Assembly (NCBI GenBank): GCA_963691655.1
Contig: OY829329.1
Span: 10,616,708-10,680,707 of the forward strand
DNA from: Toxonevra muliebris
Lineage: Eukaryota; Arthropoda; Insecta; Diptera; Pallopteridae
Direction of reading: 5' to 3'
DNA: 64,000 nt
The position numbers and the translations under genes were made by a program. Position 1 is the first letter of the stretch, and every line of letters starts with the position of its first letter. The notes beneath the pieces were generated by a model. That model worked only from the letters and a program-made list of their open reading frames with translations. It made no database searches and was not told the DNA's origin. This document shows, piece by piece, positions 1 to 11,816 of the stretch.

Positions 1-585
1 ATTAGATTCCTTAATTGCTCATTTCATTCTTTCATTAAATATAGATTGCTTTTATATTTTTATAAAATTATTAAAAATCAAGTTCCTGAATATTTAGTAA
101 CAAATTTCATATTCTCGCGATCTACTAGAAATGTCCAAATTATATTCCCAAGAATCTCCACCTCTTCATTTGAACGATCGTTTCTGGTAAGAACAGCTAG
201 GACCTGGAATCAATTACAAAGGGAATTGCGTTCTTTTTCGGATTCCTATATGGTCTTCAAGCGTAAGCTCAATGAACATTTTGATGGCATCTCTTGATCA
301 ACATTGTTTGTATTTACATATGTTCATATTTGCTGTCGTTATAGGCCTCATTTTACTTTTCTTAATCATTTGACATAGATTATCTGCTTTAAATATTTTT
401 GATGATGGGCAATATTGAATAGTTTTGGAATGGGTTTTTAACTAATTAAAGTAACTCAGTTAATTTCGTTTAATTTAAATTTTCATATTTTAATTTAAGT
501 TTCGCACATACTTGCTATGTAATATATTTTTTGGCCTATTGGGCTTTTGTATTACAAATGAATGAATAAATAAATAAATAAAACG
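1..585 (+). mobile_element. 3' end of a non-LTR retrotransposon (LINE), 5'-truncated by the window edge
   Basis: Positions 46-297 read as the C-terminal tail of a LINE ORF2. The residues RTARTWNQLQRELRSF followed by VFKRKLNEHF resemble the WN-x-L region that ends the reverse transcriptase polyprotein of Jockey/CR1-type elements; the stop is at 295-297. An AT-rich 3' UTR follows and ends in a short (AATA)n run at about 560-583, a common LINE tail. Only the last 80 or so codons are inside the window, so the clade cannot be fixed. Seen: the open frame and the tail. Inferred: LINE identity, from the WN-x-L pattern and the simple-repeat tail. Confidence 0.55.
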
Positions 586-1710
586 TTGTTGTTGTTGATG
601 CATAGCGTAAAAAAGAGAAATTTACTATTTCATAATTACTGTTTCCTTTACGAAATTCGGACTATTCCTTAAGGCCAACTTCTGGTCTAGATTTTTCAAA
701 AAATTGATTTTTTGTTTTATATATTTCAAAAGTAAAGGCGTTTAGAAGTATACTGTAAAAGTTTTGTATTAATATTTCTAGTATTTCGACTTCTACAGCA
801 TATTTAAGAGATGAGCGCAGAAGCAGGTAAAAGGGCCGACTGAAGTTTAAACTCATTTATTTCGAAACTATATTTTTCTGCACGGTGGGACACAAATAAC
901 AAAAACTACTCGACCGATTCGTCTCAAATTTTACTATATTATTCAGAAAACCAATGCTTATCGCAGGAACTACGTTCTACGTTGAATACTTCTTACTTTT
1001 TACATACAAAAAGTAGTGAAAAAACGGTCTGTTTTCGTAAAGTAAATTTCAACAAACAACGTGCCTTTTTGTCAAATTTCTTCTTTTTTTTTTTTCATTT
1101 TAGTTCCTGCGATAACTACATTCATACCAATTGTAACCTCTATTTTGGTTTTTGTTTTAGATCAGTGGAAAATCCAAAACCTTTCCCACCAGCAAGATCC
1201 GTTTACTTTACTTAAAATTAAAATTTTTTTTTTATTATTATTGGATATTGTTAAAGTAATAAAAAATATCTACAAAGTTTAAATACTATTGCTCATTATT
1301 TCATTTAAAAAAAAAAACCTAAAAACTCTACAAATTCAAAGGCGCTAGGCCAGAAGGTCCCCTTAATCAAAGTATAAATTATTTTGACTGCAATCAAATA
1401 AAATATACTTGGTAATGTATACAGCGCAAAAGAACCACCGCCAACTACGAAAGGTGCTAATACTTGTATTTGGAAAAGAAAATAATGAATTTTGCGAAAT
1501 TGGGGCCAAGATTTGCAATAACCACGGATCAGTACCCACAAAATGTTTGTAAGAAATAATTTCCTTATAAATAAATGCAAAATTGCAGATGCAAAAGGAA
1601 CTAACAATAAATGAGACAATAATTCTATTCAAACTTGGAATGAAATATGATGTGCTTGGCAGATATGGATGGCAATAAGGTGGAAGCTTGCAATTCGACA
1701 CAATATACAT
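586..1710. other. Gene-free AT-rich stretch with one small inverted repeat
   Basis: No convincing coding region. A perfect 15-bp inverted repeat, TTATCGCAGGAACTA at 958-972 and its reverse complement at 1101-1115, brackets about 130 bp and may be a small nonautonomous element. Short open frames here are low-complexity and lack family motifs. Confidence 0.4.
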
Positions 1711-1965
1711 TATGGGTATTCACGCGTTGATGCTAAACTGCGAAATTGCGAAAGTGCGACTTAAAGCACTAAGATGTGAGCGTTCAATGCAAATATTGGA
1801 GATGTGAAATAGTTTAACTGACAAAATATTACAATCTTAATGAAAAATAATGAAAATATTTTGGATTCTTCTTACGAATGTAAAGGTAGAAAGGTGTCAA
1901 ACTTCCGCAATCCGCAGTTTCGCAACGTCGCAAGGGCAAGTTGCATCAACCCGTGAATACCCATA
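1711..1965. mobile_element. Short MITE-like element with terminal inverted repeats and TA flanks
   Basis: The ends are inverted copies: TATGGGTATTCACGCGTTGA starts at 1711 and the complement of TATGGGTATTCACGGGTTGA ends at 1965. The next inner bases (an AAACTGCGAAAT-like block) also match in inverted order. The outermost TA pairs (1711-1712 and 1964-1965) fit a TA target duplication, as made by Tc1/mariner transposases. About 250 bp with no coding capacity. Confidence 0.5.
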
Positions 1966-2248
1966 TTGTATTCATCATTGTAGAAATCATTGCTTAAGCG
2001 GGAACTTGATTTTTTGTTTTGTTTTTTTGCTTTCTTCATAAAGAGATTTCTTCAGCAACAAAAAAAAAAAAAAAAATAGTCCCGGTTACCGAGGCCTTAC
2101 CGACTAGTAATTTCTTATTTCTTCTGTACACTTTTTTGACGCATAATAAATAAAGAGAACACAATTTGTGGAAGAAATTAGAATTTACCAAAGTAAATGG
2201 AATTCATAAGTTAAAGAGGCAGCCACTGCAACTTAAAAGATCTTTTAT

Positions 2249-3707
2249 GCTAGAAATCAGGGACCGTAATTATTATAAGCAATATCAAAAAATCGAAATT
2301 TAATAATTATTTTGTGATTTGATTTTTATGTTTTTGCTCATCCGAAAAAATCAACTTATGATTTTTATTTTTTTTTTCGAGAATAAAAATTATTGTTTGA
2401 GTTAAATTTTTTTGCTTAAGAATAAAAATTATTTTTTGAGTTTTATTTCCATGCTCGGAAATAAAAATTATTGATTGAGTTTAATTTTTTTTTTCGAAAT
2501 GAAAAACTCAAAACCTCATAAATCCTTGTTATTGCGAGTACGGTTATTGCATGTTCGTCAATTTATAGTCAAATTTTCCATAGAATATTTTCCTCCAACA
2601 TATTAACCCTTTGGCACCAACAATTATGGGTCTTTTTAGCTCTTTTCTAGAAAGTTTATTTTTTGACCCATTACGAGGGTTGATAGAGGGTTAATATGTT
2701 CTAAAAATATGTTGCTCATCAAATTTTACTATAGGTCACTAAACAACAAAAATCTGTAAAGTTGATTTTGGTAAAAATAAACCCAAGTTCCAAAAATGTT
2801 TCAAATTTTCACCTTTTATACGCAATGAACAAGTATCTTTAAAATTATTTTCGAGACTAAAAAATTATTTGATGTTGCAAAATAAACTTTAATTGTTTTT
2901 TTCATAATTGAAAATTAAGAAATAATTAAAAAATATGCATTCATTTTAGTCATTATATGTACATAAATGCCTTTCCCAAAAACTTCTTTCAATCTTTTTT
3001 CGAATCTACAAGTCTAAAACTAAAAAAAAATTTTACCCCGAAATAAAAGAGTTGAGAAGAAAGAGTTAAATATAATAAAATTCAAATTTTATCTTCTCTC
3101 ATTAATGGGTTCTCAATAAATACTCAGGATACTCGCTGCCAAATTTTCTCTGTCGTAGCGAAGACATGTTATGAATTCGATTTATAAGATATGTATTGAG
3201 ACAAGCAAGATATGTAACCCTGTGTCTTCACTCCGAAAGGGAAAATGTGAAATAAATAAAAAACGAAGAAAACCCGACGGTAAAAAAACTCACCCAGCCG
3301 TAATTCTGTGCCACTCCATTGACGAACATGCAATAACCGTACTCTCAATAACAAGGATTTATGAGGTTTCGAGTTTTTCATTTCGAAAAAAAAATTAAGC
3401 TCAATTAATAATTTTTATTCTCGAAAAAAAAATAAAAATCATAAGTTGATTTTTTCGGATGAGCAAAAACATAAAAATCAAAAATAATTTTTAAACTAGA
3501 TTTAAAAAATAAAAATCAACACATAATAATTATTTTCGATTTTTAGGGGTAATGCTCAAAAAAAAAAAAAATCTTTACTGGTTTCAATAAAGCGTGCAGC
3601 CAGTATCATTTTGGTGTACTCAACTATGCTCTCCGACAATTAGAACATGTTGATTTTTTCATTTCATTTTGCAAAATAATCATTATTTTCGGTCCCTGCT
3701 AGAAATC
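2249..3707. mobile_element. Foldback-type element with long inverted arms and a 10-bp target duplication
   Basis: The element spans 2259-3697. It begins AGGGACCG and ends CGGTCCCT, and is bracketed by the same ten bases, GCTAGAAATC, at 2249-2258 and 3698-3707. The arms are long and imperfectly inverted; the best-matched block is about 70 bp (2494-2562 against 3318-3386). The arms are rich in runs such as AATAAAAATTATT. No transposase is visible. Long inverted arms with a 9-10-bp target duplication are typical of Foldback/Mutator-group nonautonomous elements. A smaller TTAA-flanked element (2607-2690) lies inside. The ends and duplication are read directly; the superfamily is inferred. Confidence 0.75.
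2603..2694. mobile_element. Tiny TTAA-flanked element nested in the foldback element
   Basis: An 84-bp segment (2607-2690) starts CCCTTTGG and ends GAGGG between two TTAA tetranucleotides (2603-2606, 2691-2694). Flanking bases extend the symmetry (ACATATTAA and TTAATATGT). TTAA duplication with CCC/GGG termini is the hallmark of piggyBac-type nonautonomous elements. Confidence 0.4.
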
Positions 3708-4477
3708 CTACACAATATAGCGGATAAAAGAAGATGAAAAAAAGTTGGGAATAAACGTAAGGCATGTTTACTATTTGTCAGTTTTTTGCCATAGCGACAC
3801 AATCACTGAGGAGATCAATCAGTACAACACGTCAAAGAGGTTGAGGAAAGAGTCTCCTTTTAACTTTTATTAAAATAAATGGGCCGGTCCAAATTCAAAT
3901 TTATGATCTATGTATTGTTCCATAACAGTGTCCTTTTCGAGTTTTTGTTTATATTTAAAACTAAATCTGACCAAGAAAAACCATCTAATCCATGAACGCG
4001 CTACTCGTCACGTAATTCACACAAAAATACTCACTTTCATGTGACGTGCAATAAGTTCTACCACTTGTGCGGAATGTCTCAACATTTTCTTTCTGTAAAA
4101 GCCAATTGTCGCCTATGGTCATTAACTTTAAATATTTTAATTTGTTTGCTAACTGTTTTGTTATCTATCATAAACTCCGCACACAATGGGTGCGCCAGCA
4201 ACACTGCACACTTCTCCAGTTAGTTTTTCATCCATACTCATTCTTCACTTTTCTATTGCTTAAAATCGAAAATAACAGAAACCACAGAAAAGTTTTCAAC
4301 TAGCAATAATCGCACCTCAGTAGGAATTCACAAAAATCACCTTCACGATTGATAATCTGTTTACATTTCATTCTGTCGAAGGTCAAAAATAGAAATAGAT
4401 TGTAGTCGATAATTGCGGCAATTGTCGCAGTGTTGCAGCCAATATGTTTGTTCTTTATAGTAAGAATACATGCTATC

Positions 4478-5619
4478 TACAGTACTGTGCAAAACAAAAG
4501 CAACAAATCTTGACATACCATACTTATTACGTTTTCATGACTTGTTAATATTTATTTAAAAGAAAGTAGATTTAATTTGTTTTTAAATGATTGAATTATA
4601 TAATGGGAAACTTAAAAGTTTGAAAAAAAATGCCCAAAAAAAAAGAAGTTATTTTAAAAAATTAAAGAAATATGCACTTAGGGCTGTGCAAAACAAAAGC
4701 AACAATTTTATGATATTCATTATTTACATTCATTGCTTTACATCTGCTAGACATTGACTTTGTCAGCTTGATGAATATGTCCTCTTGGGTGCCATCTCAC
4801 TCTTTTATTTCAAATCTATCCCAGCTCATCCCTGATTTAGAAGTGGTACTTACTCTATGTTTCCAGGTTCCGAAGTAGGTTTCAGGTATTTAAGCTCAGA
4901 TGTTAGTGACAACCCATGCTAATCAATCTTAAAACATCTTTAAAGTGCGTTTCGAGTAGATTTCATGTCTAAGTATTTCGCAAAGTGGCAATTTCCACAA
5001 TGACTAAATGAAGCATTTGAGTCTCCGGAGCTTCCCCAAGGATTAAATGGTCAATATATAAATTTATTTCGTGGAAAGGATAAAGACAATAAACAAAATA
5101 TTTTATCCAATTGCAAAAAGTTCCGCCCCCTTGCTTGCCAGTGACTTTACAGAGCAATGCTTTAGTCGTCCTCTTTTGATTCGTCTAATATGTGACTTGT
5201 AGTATGAATTAATTCAATTAAAACATTACTCTGTGAAGTCCCTGGCAAGAATGGTGGCGGAAGTTTTTGCAATTGGATAAATTAGTTGATTCATGGTCTT
5301 TCCACGAAATAAATTAAATTATTGACCACCTAATTTATAGGGAAGCTCCGGAAACTCAAATGCTTCATCAGACATTGTAGAAATTCCTACTTTGTGAAAT
5401 ATTTAGACATGAAATCTACTCGAAACGCATTTCTTTGATTTTTTTAAATAATTTTTTTTTAGACATTTTTTTCAAACTTTTAAGTTTCCCATTACATAAT
5501 TTAATCATTTAAGAACAAATTAAATCCACTTTCTTTTAAATAAAAATTAATAAAAGTCATGAAAACGTAATAAGTATGGTATGTCAAGATTTGTTGCTTT
5601 TGTTTTGCACAGTACTGTA
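4478..5619. mobile_element. Palindromic TA-flanked element (Tc1/mariner-type foldback)
   Basis: The ends (4480 and 5617) are inverted copies starting CAGTACTGTGCAAAACAAAA, each next to TA. The inverted match runs about 160 bp inward from each end. It resumes between about 4947-5165 and 5225-5450, so nearly the whole right half is the reverse complement of the left. The left arm has an extra segment (about 4640-4945) that itself contains a second, internal copy of the terminal sequence near 4683. No intact transposase is present. TA flanks suggest mobilisation by a Tc1/mariner transposase. A transcript through it would fold into a long hairpin. Confidence 0.7.
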
Positions 5620-8606
5620 AGTGTTGACAGTTGTCCATTATGTTTGGACCAATACTTTTCACATATTTCACAGCCTGTGTAAATATGAAACATACAAACC
5701 GTTCCTTATGAATTAAAGCTTCTTTGTTTAATAGCAGGTAGATATTAAATAAAGAAAACAAATTTCTCAGTATTCTTCGTTCGCATATATTTTGCGAAAA
5801 GGTTGAATTTCTTCAGTTTCTGCTATTTTTAATATCTAAAACAGATTGCTGACAAAATTTTCTATTAGTTTACTGCTACTATAAATCTTCGAACGAGACA
5901 GTGATTAACGCTTTCAATGTGATATGGAATACTCAGCTAAACCATAGTAAATACTATGAGCTAAACTAAAATATTTGAAAATAAATAGGTATAAAAAATG
6001 CCAAAAATTGGCAGGTTATAAGGTCTTAATGAATGCATCATCTTTACAAAATTTTTTAAAATCCTTTCAGTTTCTACTCATGTGTTTATTATAAATACTC
6101 AATTTTATTGTATTTGAAATTTTCGGCTATGGTGATTAACATCAAAAATATCCATAATATTATCAATATTAAGACTGTAAAATTTCGTTGTGATAGCAGT
6201 ATCCTTTTGATTTTAAATGGGTTTTTTAAGGTTGAAATTAAAAAAAAAAAATAAAAAAATTCCGACGAAAAATATAAAAGAATCGTAAGTTATGGTCAAA
6301 ATTCCTTGAGTTTCAAGGCATTTGGAAGCTAAAGATATTATCTGATTACAAAAATTTGCTTCCACTTCTGTTTATATGGATGAGTAGAAACTTAACTACG
6401 CCGTTTGACTCCATTATTGGCTTATTTACCGTGTCTCAAAAATGTTCCCTAATCGATCGCTTTTACGACTCACTGTATGTATATAAAATAAAAATAGAAG
6501 AACACCAAAAAAGGGCAAACAAATCGTAAAATCATAAGATATATGTATATATAACGACTTGAAAATGGTAAAATTGTATAAAAAAAAAAAATACTTTGAT
6601 AAGAGTTTTTGACTTACATCATATCTATAGAAAAAACGAAATTTGAAGCTAAAGCTTTGAGCAAAATTGTAGCAACTTAAATCACAATCACAAAATTTAT
6701 CAAGTTCGTATTTTTATACAATATCTTATTACAATTTTTATTTATATTGGAGTTCAAAAGCGTATTAAAAGGGAAGGTTGTTTGAAAAATGATAGTAGAA
6801 GCAATTAAATCTTTCCTTAACATGGTAACCATATGGCTACCATACTTAAATTTAAATTTTTTAACTTGTATTTGTCAAACTATTTTCCTTTAAAAATTAT
6901 TTCAGTTAAATACCAATATTTTCCGAAAGTTTTCCATTCAAATCTTATAGTTTTCTTATTGGCAACACTAAAAAATTTTCACATTTCTTTGGTGACTCTC
7001 GCTTATTCTGCATTTTCGTCATTTTTTTTCAATAAAAGAACTAACAAGTATTTTCAAAGTTACAAATTTTTTATCGAAACAAAAAATGTATTCGTCTACC
7101 TAAATGTTAAAGGACCTTTATTTTGAATTCAAATTCCGTTTGGCTTCATAACATCTCAACGTACTCATATGGACTCCACTTCCTACCACCCACTGGAATA
7201 TTGAAATCACTTTCAGTTTAATGTATTATCACTTTGAGTACTCTCCTCATTTAAAATGGCCCAATTCCAATTTTTTCCTATGGCTCCTTTACAATTCGAT
7301 AAGGAAAGGGTGAGGTTAACTTAACTCAAGGCGTATGTAACTGAACTCAAGATGATGTAAAAATAACTTAAGAGCTATTATTAGGAAGATGCTACAGTTT
7401 TGTTTTTTTGTTTTATAAACTTATTTTTGTTTTTAAATACTGTATTCGAAACGATTTCACCTATTTTAATCACAATTTCATAAATATCTTTAGTGTTTTT
7501 TTCATGTCAGCATATGATTTTGAAATAATTCCCAATTTTTTTTATTTAGAAATGTAACTCGAAATTGTGTAGTAATTATAATTAAATATGACAATAGTTT
7601 TACTATTCCATTTTTCCCTGTATAAAAAGTAGCGTTCATTAATTTATTTGATATCAGTTAAAAAGGATTTTCATGCTGCATCCTTTATTTAAAATATCCA
7701 TATAGCTTCATTTGCATATAGTATACAAAATGGCATTGAAGGATTATAAAGCTAAAAAAAAAATAAAATTGAATTATGTTGGTGGAAAATCGAATAAACG
7801 TTTAACAGCAGCAACAAGAGCAGAACGATGCATGCGTGCAACTAATGGTGACACATATTGAAATATGAAATTTATGATAGCAGCAGAAGCATTAGTTACG
7901 ATTTTCTTCTTTTTTCATATTAATATCACAGTGCAACAAATTTTCAACTTTTGTTTAATTTGATTTGGGTTAAAAATTTTTTTGTTTTAAATCAATTTTT
8001 TTTTTGTTGGCTTCACATGGAAGCCTAATGTAATTATAACAACAAACATTTTTTGCTTATGTAGTGTGAGTGGCTCGGTTCTAATGCAATAAATTCGGTT
8101 TGGTTTTTGCATTATTCTGAGAAATATGTACCTCGTAGGTCATTCCAATGTTTTAGAACCCCTCATAATTTTTAAGAAGGAATATTTTCTCAAACACAGT
8201 ATAATAGCTTTCTCAACGGTTTTTGCTTTATCGGCGTTTTATCGAATTTCTCCTCCAGTACACTGGAGGAATTGTGTATCTCGTTGTGCTTAACAACTTT
8301 GCTTCAGATCTCAAATTCGTATCTGTTTAAAATAAAGAAATTTGTTAAAAGCCTCTGAAGACCCCATTTTTTCGACTTCAGGTCTATATTGTGGGAGAAC
8401 TAGATGTGATGGAAGAAAACTGAGTACGCAGTCGCGATCAGCGACGTTTCTGCAAGGCAGTCAAAAGTTAAAAAAAAAAAAAATGTGAGAAAATTTCATT
8501 TAAAGTTTTAACTGAACACAATAACGACTGTTACTCTTTCCACGAGAAGATTTCATAAAATACCGTTATGATTTTTTTTACATAAGATAGAGGAGTAAAT
8601 AACAGT
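5620..8606. other. Gene-free AT-rich stretch containing one interspersed repeat
   Basis: No gene is recognisable. A segment from about 6020 to 6475 shares both ends with one at about 47,830-49,372. The left end has TCAGTTTCTACTCAT and the right end has GTAGAAACTTAACTA then CACTGTA. The two are therefore copies of one repeat family. The rest is homopolymer-rich DNA with scattered short open frames (for example 6833-7126) that show only low-complexity hydrophobic residues. Confidence 0.4.
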
Positions 8607-10138
8607 TACAGCTGTGTTCAAAATATTAGGAGTGCTGGTACTATTTTTTTTTTGAAAATCAATTTTGATCATATAACGATATGCAAACCAACCGAACTTC
8701 TAACGGTACTTGCAATGGAATGTTAGAGTTACTACACAAAAAGGTATCTTGGAATTGCGGCAACATTTGTAAAGTTATACAGTCATTTCATTATCTTGCT
8801 CTGAGTTCCACTGATCAAAAAAATAGGAGTGAGAGTAAGTTTTATATAAAAAGAAGTGTTTAAGTTAAAAATTCGTAAGAGAAACAAAAAAGTTTTTAGT
8901 TTTTACATTTCAATGGCTTTTTTTATTTTTAATAGTGGGGCAATTGCACTGAGGAAAAGCGCGAAATAATAAAAAATCTTCAAAAGCAATGAAAAACATA
9001 CAGAAAAAATAAAGAAATTAAAGGATGCTCTGACCAAATGATGGAGAATACCTTGTCGTACAAAATAAAATCGAAACTCCTGATCGAAAGCGTAAAACGA
9101 AGAGTGTGGACGATCAAATTATAGTAAAGTACAGTAAAGGTGACCCTTCGACCTTATCTAAAAAAAATACAAAAAGAGCTAGGCTTTGCTGTAAGTACAG
9201 TAACTATTCGTAGACGCTTAGTACAGCATAATTTATTTACAAGAAGTCCACTAAAAGTGTGATTACTGACGAAAAAACACGTGGCCGCACGCTTACAGTT
9301 TGCCAAAAAGCACATCCACTGGCCGACAGCATAATGGCGGAACATTTTGTGGGGAGATGAAAGCAAAATTATTTGGTGGAACAGTATCCAGACAGTATGT
9401 CTATGGTATGGGGTAGTTTGTCGTACAACGGAGTAGGCCCAATTCATCTATTTAAAGGAACCATGGATCCGCGAGTATATGAGGATCTATTGAAAGAAGT
9501 AATGTTGCCATATTCCGAGTGGAATATGAACCTAATATGGCTGTTCCAATGAAGAGCAATGACCTGAAACCCACTAGCAAATTCGCAAAAGAGTGGTTTC
9601 GGGTCAATGGAGTTGAGGTCATGACGTGGCCTGCTCAATCACCTGACCTTAACCCCATAGAAAATCTTTTGGCAGAAAATAATTGCAGAGCATAAACTCA
9701 TAAATGCTGCAGATATGTGCAAAACAATTCAAGAGGCATGGTGGCGAATTCAGTTGAAACGGGGCCACGATCTCATCGATTCCACGCAGCGCAGTTGTGC
9801 GGCAGTGATAAAAAACCGAGGCGACTTAACTAAATATTAGAAGACTGCTTCATTTCCTAACTAATAACAACTTTTTTCTTTGTTAACTTTAGAATAATTC
9901 TTATCATCCGCTAATACTTATAATAGGAACAGTGAATTCTGAGTTTAGTTACCTTAAATTGTTTTTTTTTTTTATGTTTCATTGTTTTTATTGAAAGTTC
10001 AAAGAGGTATAAAACACCAAATTGAATCAATGATTTGTTTTGCGAAAAAATTTCTGAATAGAATTTAGACTTTTTGTTAAAAAAAAAAGATTTTGTGTTT
10101 TTCTTGATGTCACTCCTATTATTTTGAACACAGCTGTA
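8607..10138 (+). mobile_element. Degraded Tc1-like transposon with intact ends (DD34E type)
   Basis: Element 8609-10136 begins CAGCTGTGTTCAAAATATTA and ends with the inverted copy, each next to TA (8607-8608, 10137-10138). Plus-strand transposase fragments lie in shifting frames from about 9040 to 9800. These are a helix-turn-helix-like part (about 9120-9240), WGDESKI near the first catalytic Asp (about 9353), VWGSLSYNGVGPIHLF (about 9408) and WPAQSPDLNPIE (about 9627). Counting back 34 residues from that Glu reaches the place of the second Asp, whose codon is lost to a lesion. Several frameshifts and stops make it inactive. Seen: ends and motifs. Known: this is the standard Tc1 layout. Confidence 0.85.
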
Positions 10139-11019
10139 TATATCTGTGTACTTAACTCAATTTTTTTATTATTATTATGACAGTCTTACTGTTAATGAAT
10201 GCCCTTCTGGCAACATCAAAAACATTATTAAATTTCTTATGTAATATCTAAACATACTTTTGTTATTCATTGCATTGAACACACTCTTTTAACACTTTGT
10301 ATTCATCATTTTTTCATATTCCTCATACGTCGTATTCACCATAGTTTTTATACAACATCCTTTTTTGTTATTTGAAACTTACTTCTTTTTTTTTGTATAT
10401 TGTTTTGTTACTTTTTCTTTCAAAATAAAATGTAAGTTGAGTCTGAACCAGCAAACGAAAATATACGTTTTGTTCTTAATCACTCACAGCAAACGATAAG
10501 TCGTGTTCAAAGTTTCTTCATATAAGGGCCACTTATCATTTATCACTTAGCAAATTATCAATAAATATTTTTCTATTAAGTATAAGTGATTATAGTGTTG
10601 CAATAAGCTTCTACTAATTTCACTCATCAATTACCACTTTATCAGTGTTTTGGCTGAGAGATAATGTTGAGCGAAAAGTTTTGTTTATCATATTATCAAT
10701 AATAGATGTAATTACTCTATGAACTCCAGGAGTCAAAGCTATTACATGGTTGTGGACTAGATTCTCAAGCTAATATAAAGTTTTCAAAAGTTGTTTAAGA
10801 GGTGTGAATAGATTATTTCGGGTACTTCCATAATAAAAATCTCCAACAATATTAAGTAAGGGGCCGTTCACATATTACGTAACGAAATTGTTGACCATTT
10901 TTAATCCCTCGTAACACAGCCCCCCCTCCCCCCCTAGTAACGTAACAAATTTCTATTTTCTTGTTTTAATTGTGCATCCTTAATATCGCTTATTGCATAT
11001 TCAAATATTACTAACACTA
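10139..11019. other. Gene-free stretch with a transposon-like end at about 10861
   Basis: No gene seen. The sequence GGGGCCGTTCACATATTACG at 10861 followed by AACG and a C-rich run resembles transposon ends that I recall being common in insect genomes. I could not find a clean inverted partner; a partial one may lie near 12130 (GACGTTACGTATCACATTAC). Confidence 0.3.
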
Positions 11020-11816
11020 GTTTACACCAGGGATGAAATTTACCAAAAAATTTGTACTTAAATGACCATGAATGTACCTAAAATGGTATACTTCATTGGT
11101 TCATCGCTTTTGTAAGAAATTACATTTTCATTTAAAAGTTATCAATTAAAAAAAGTAAACCAAACATGAAAACGCTATTTTTATATGTAAAAGACAGTCA
11201 AAAATATTGATCATAAATGATTACACTTTAGGGCACGACAAATCGGAAACTAATAGAAAGTTTTTAGTCATTTAGATGAACACAAGGGCAAACAAATTTT
11301 TAAATCTGATAATATGGTCATGAAAGTTCCGGAATTTTCATCACAATTTTCGATTTTTCAAAAATTTGCAGCTAAGATATTTCAAAGCTCAGAGCTTTTA
11401 TTACTGTTTTTAAAAGCAAACATGCATAATGGAAAAATTATTATTGAATCGGATTTATTAGTAGGTTTAAAGTCATAAGAAGTTCACATATTTTGCTTGA
11501 TTTCAAAAATCTTCTTATGACCCTTTTTTGGCACCAATAAATTTATTCGTGTTGGAAAATTATTTTTTCAATATTTTTCCCTTCATGAACAGCAATATCA
11601 GAGCTGTGAGCTTTAAAGTTAAGCAATACAGTGCAGCCAAGTTAAATTTAAGTAGGTAATTATTACAAAATATTTTTTTTGTAGTTAAGTGTTAAATTTA
11701 TTTTGACCAATGACAAATTGTACCTAAAACGTGTCAATTGTACCTAATGTACCTCTTAGTTTGAAAAAGTCGGAAAAAGATACAATTTTACTTACTTTTT
11801 CATCAATGGTTTACAC
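11020..11816. mobile_element. Nonautonomous hAT-type element with an 8-bp target duplication
   Basis: The 781-bp element (11028-11808) starts CAGGGATGAAA and ends TTTCATCAATG, an imperfect inverted pair. It is flanked by identical octamers GTTTACAC (11020-11027 and 11809-11816). Eight-base duplications and CA..TG termini are diagnostic of hAT transposons. Subterminal copies of TTGTACCTAA-like motifs occur at both ends (near 11066, 11090, 11715 and 11740), as expected for transposase binding sites. No transposase frame is present. Confidence 0.7.
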
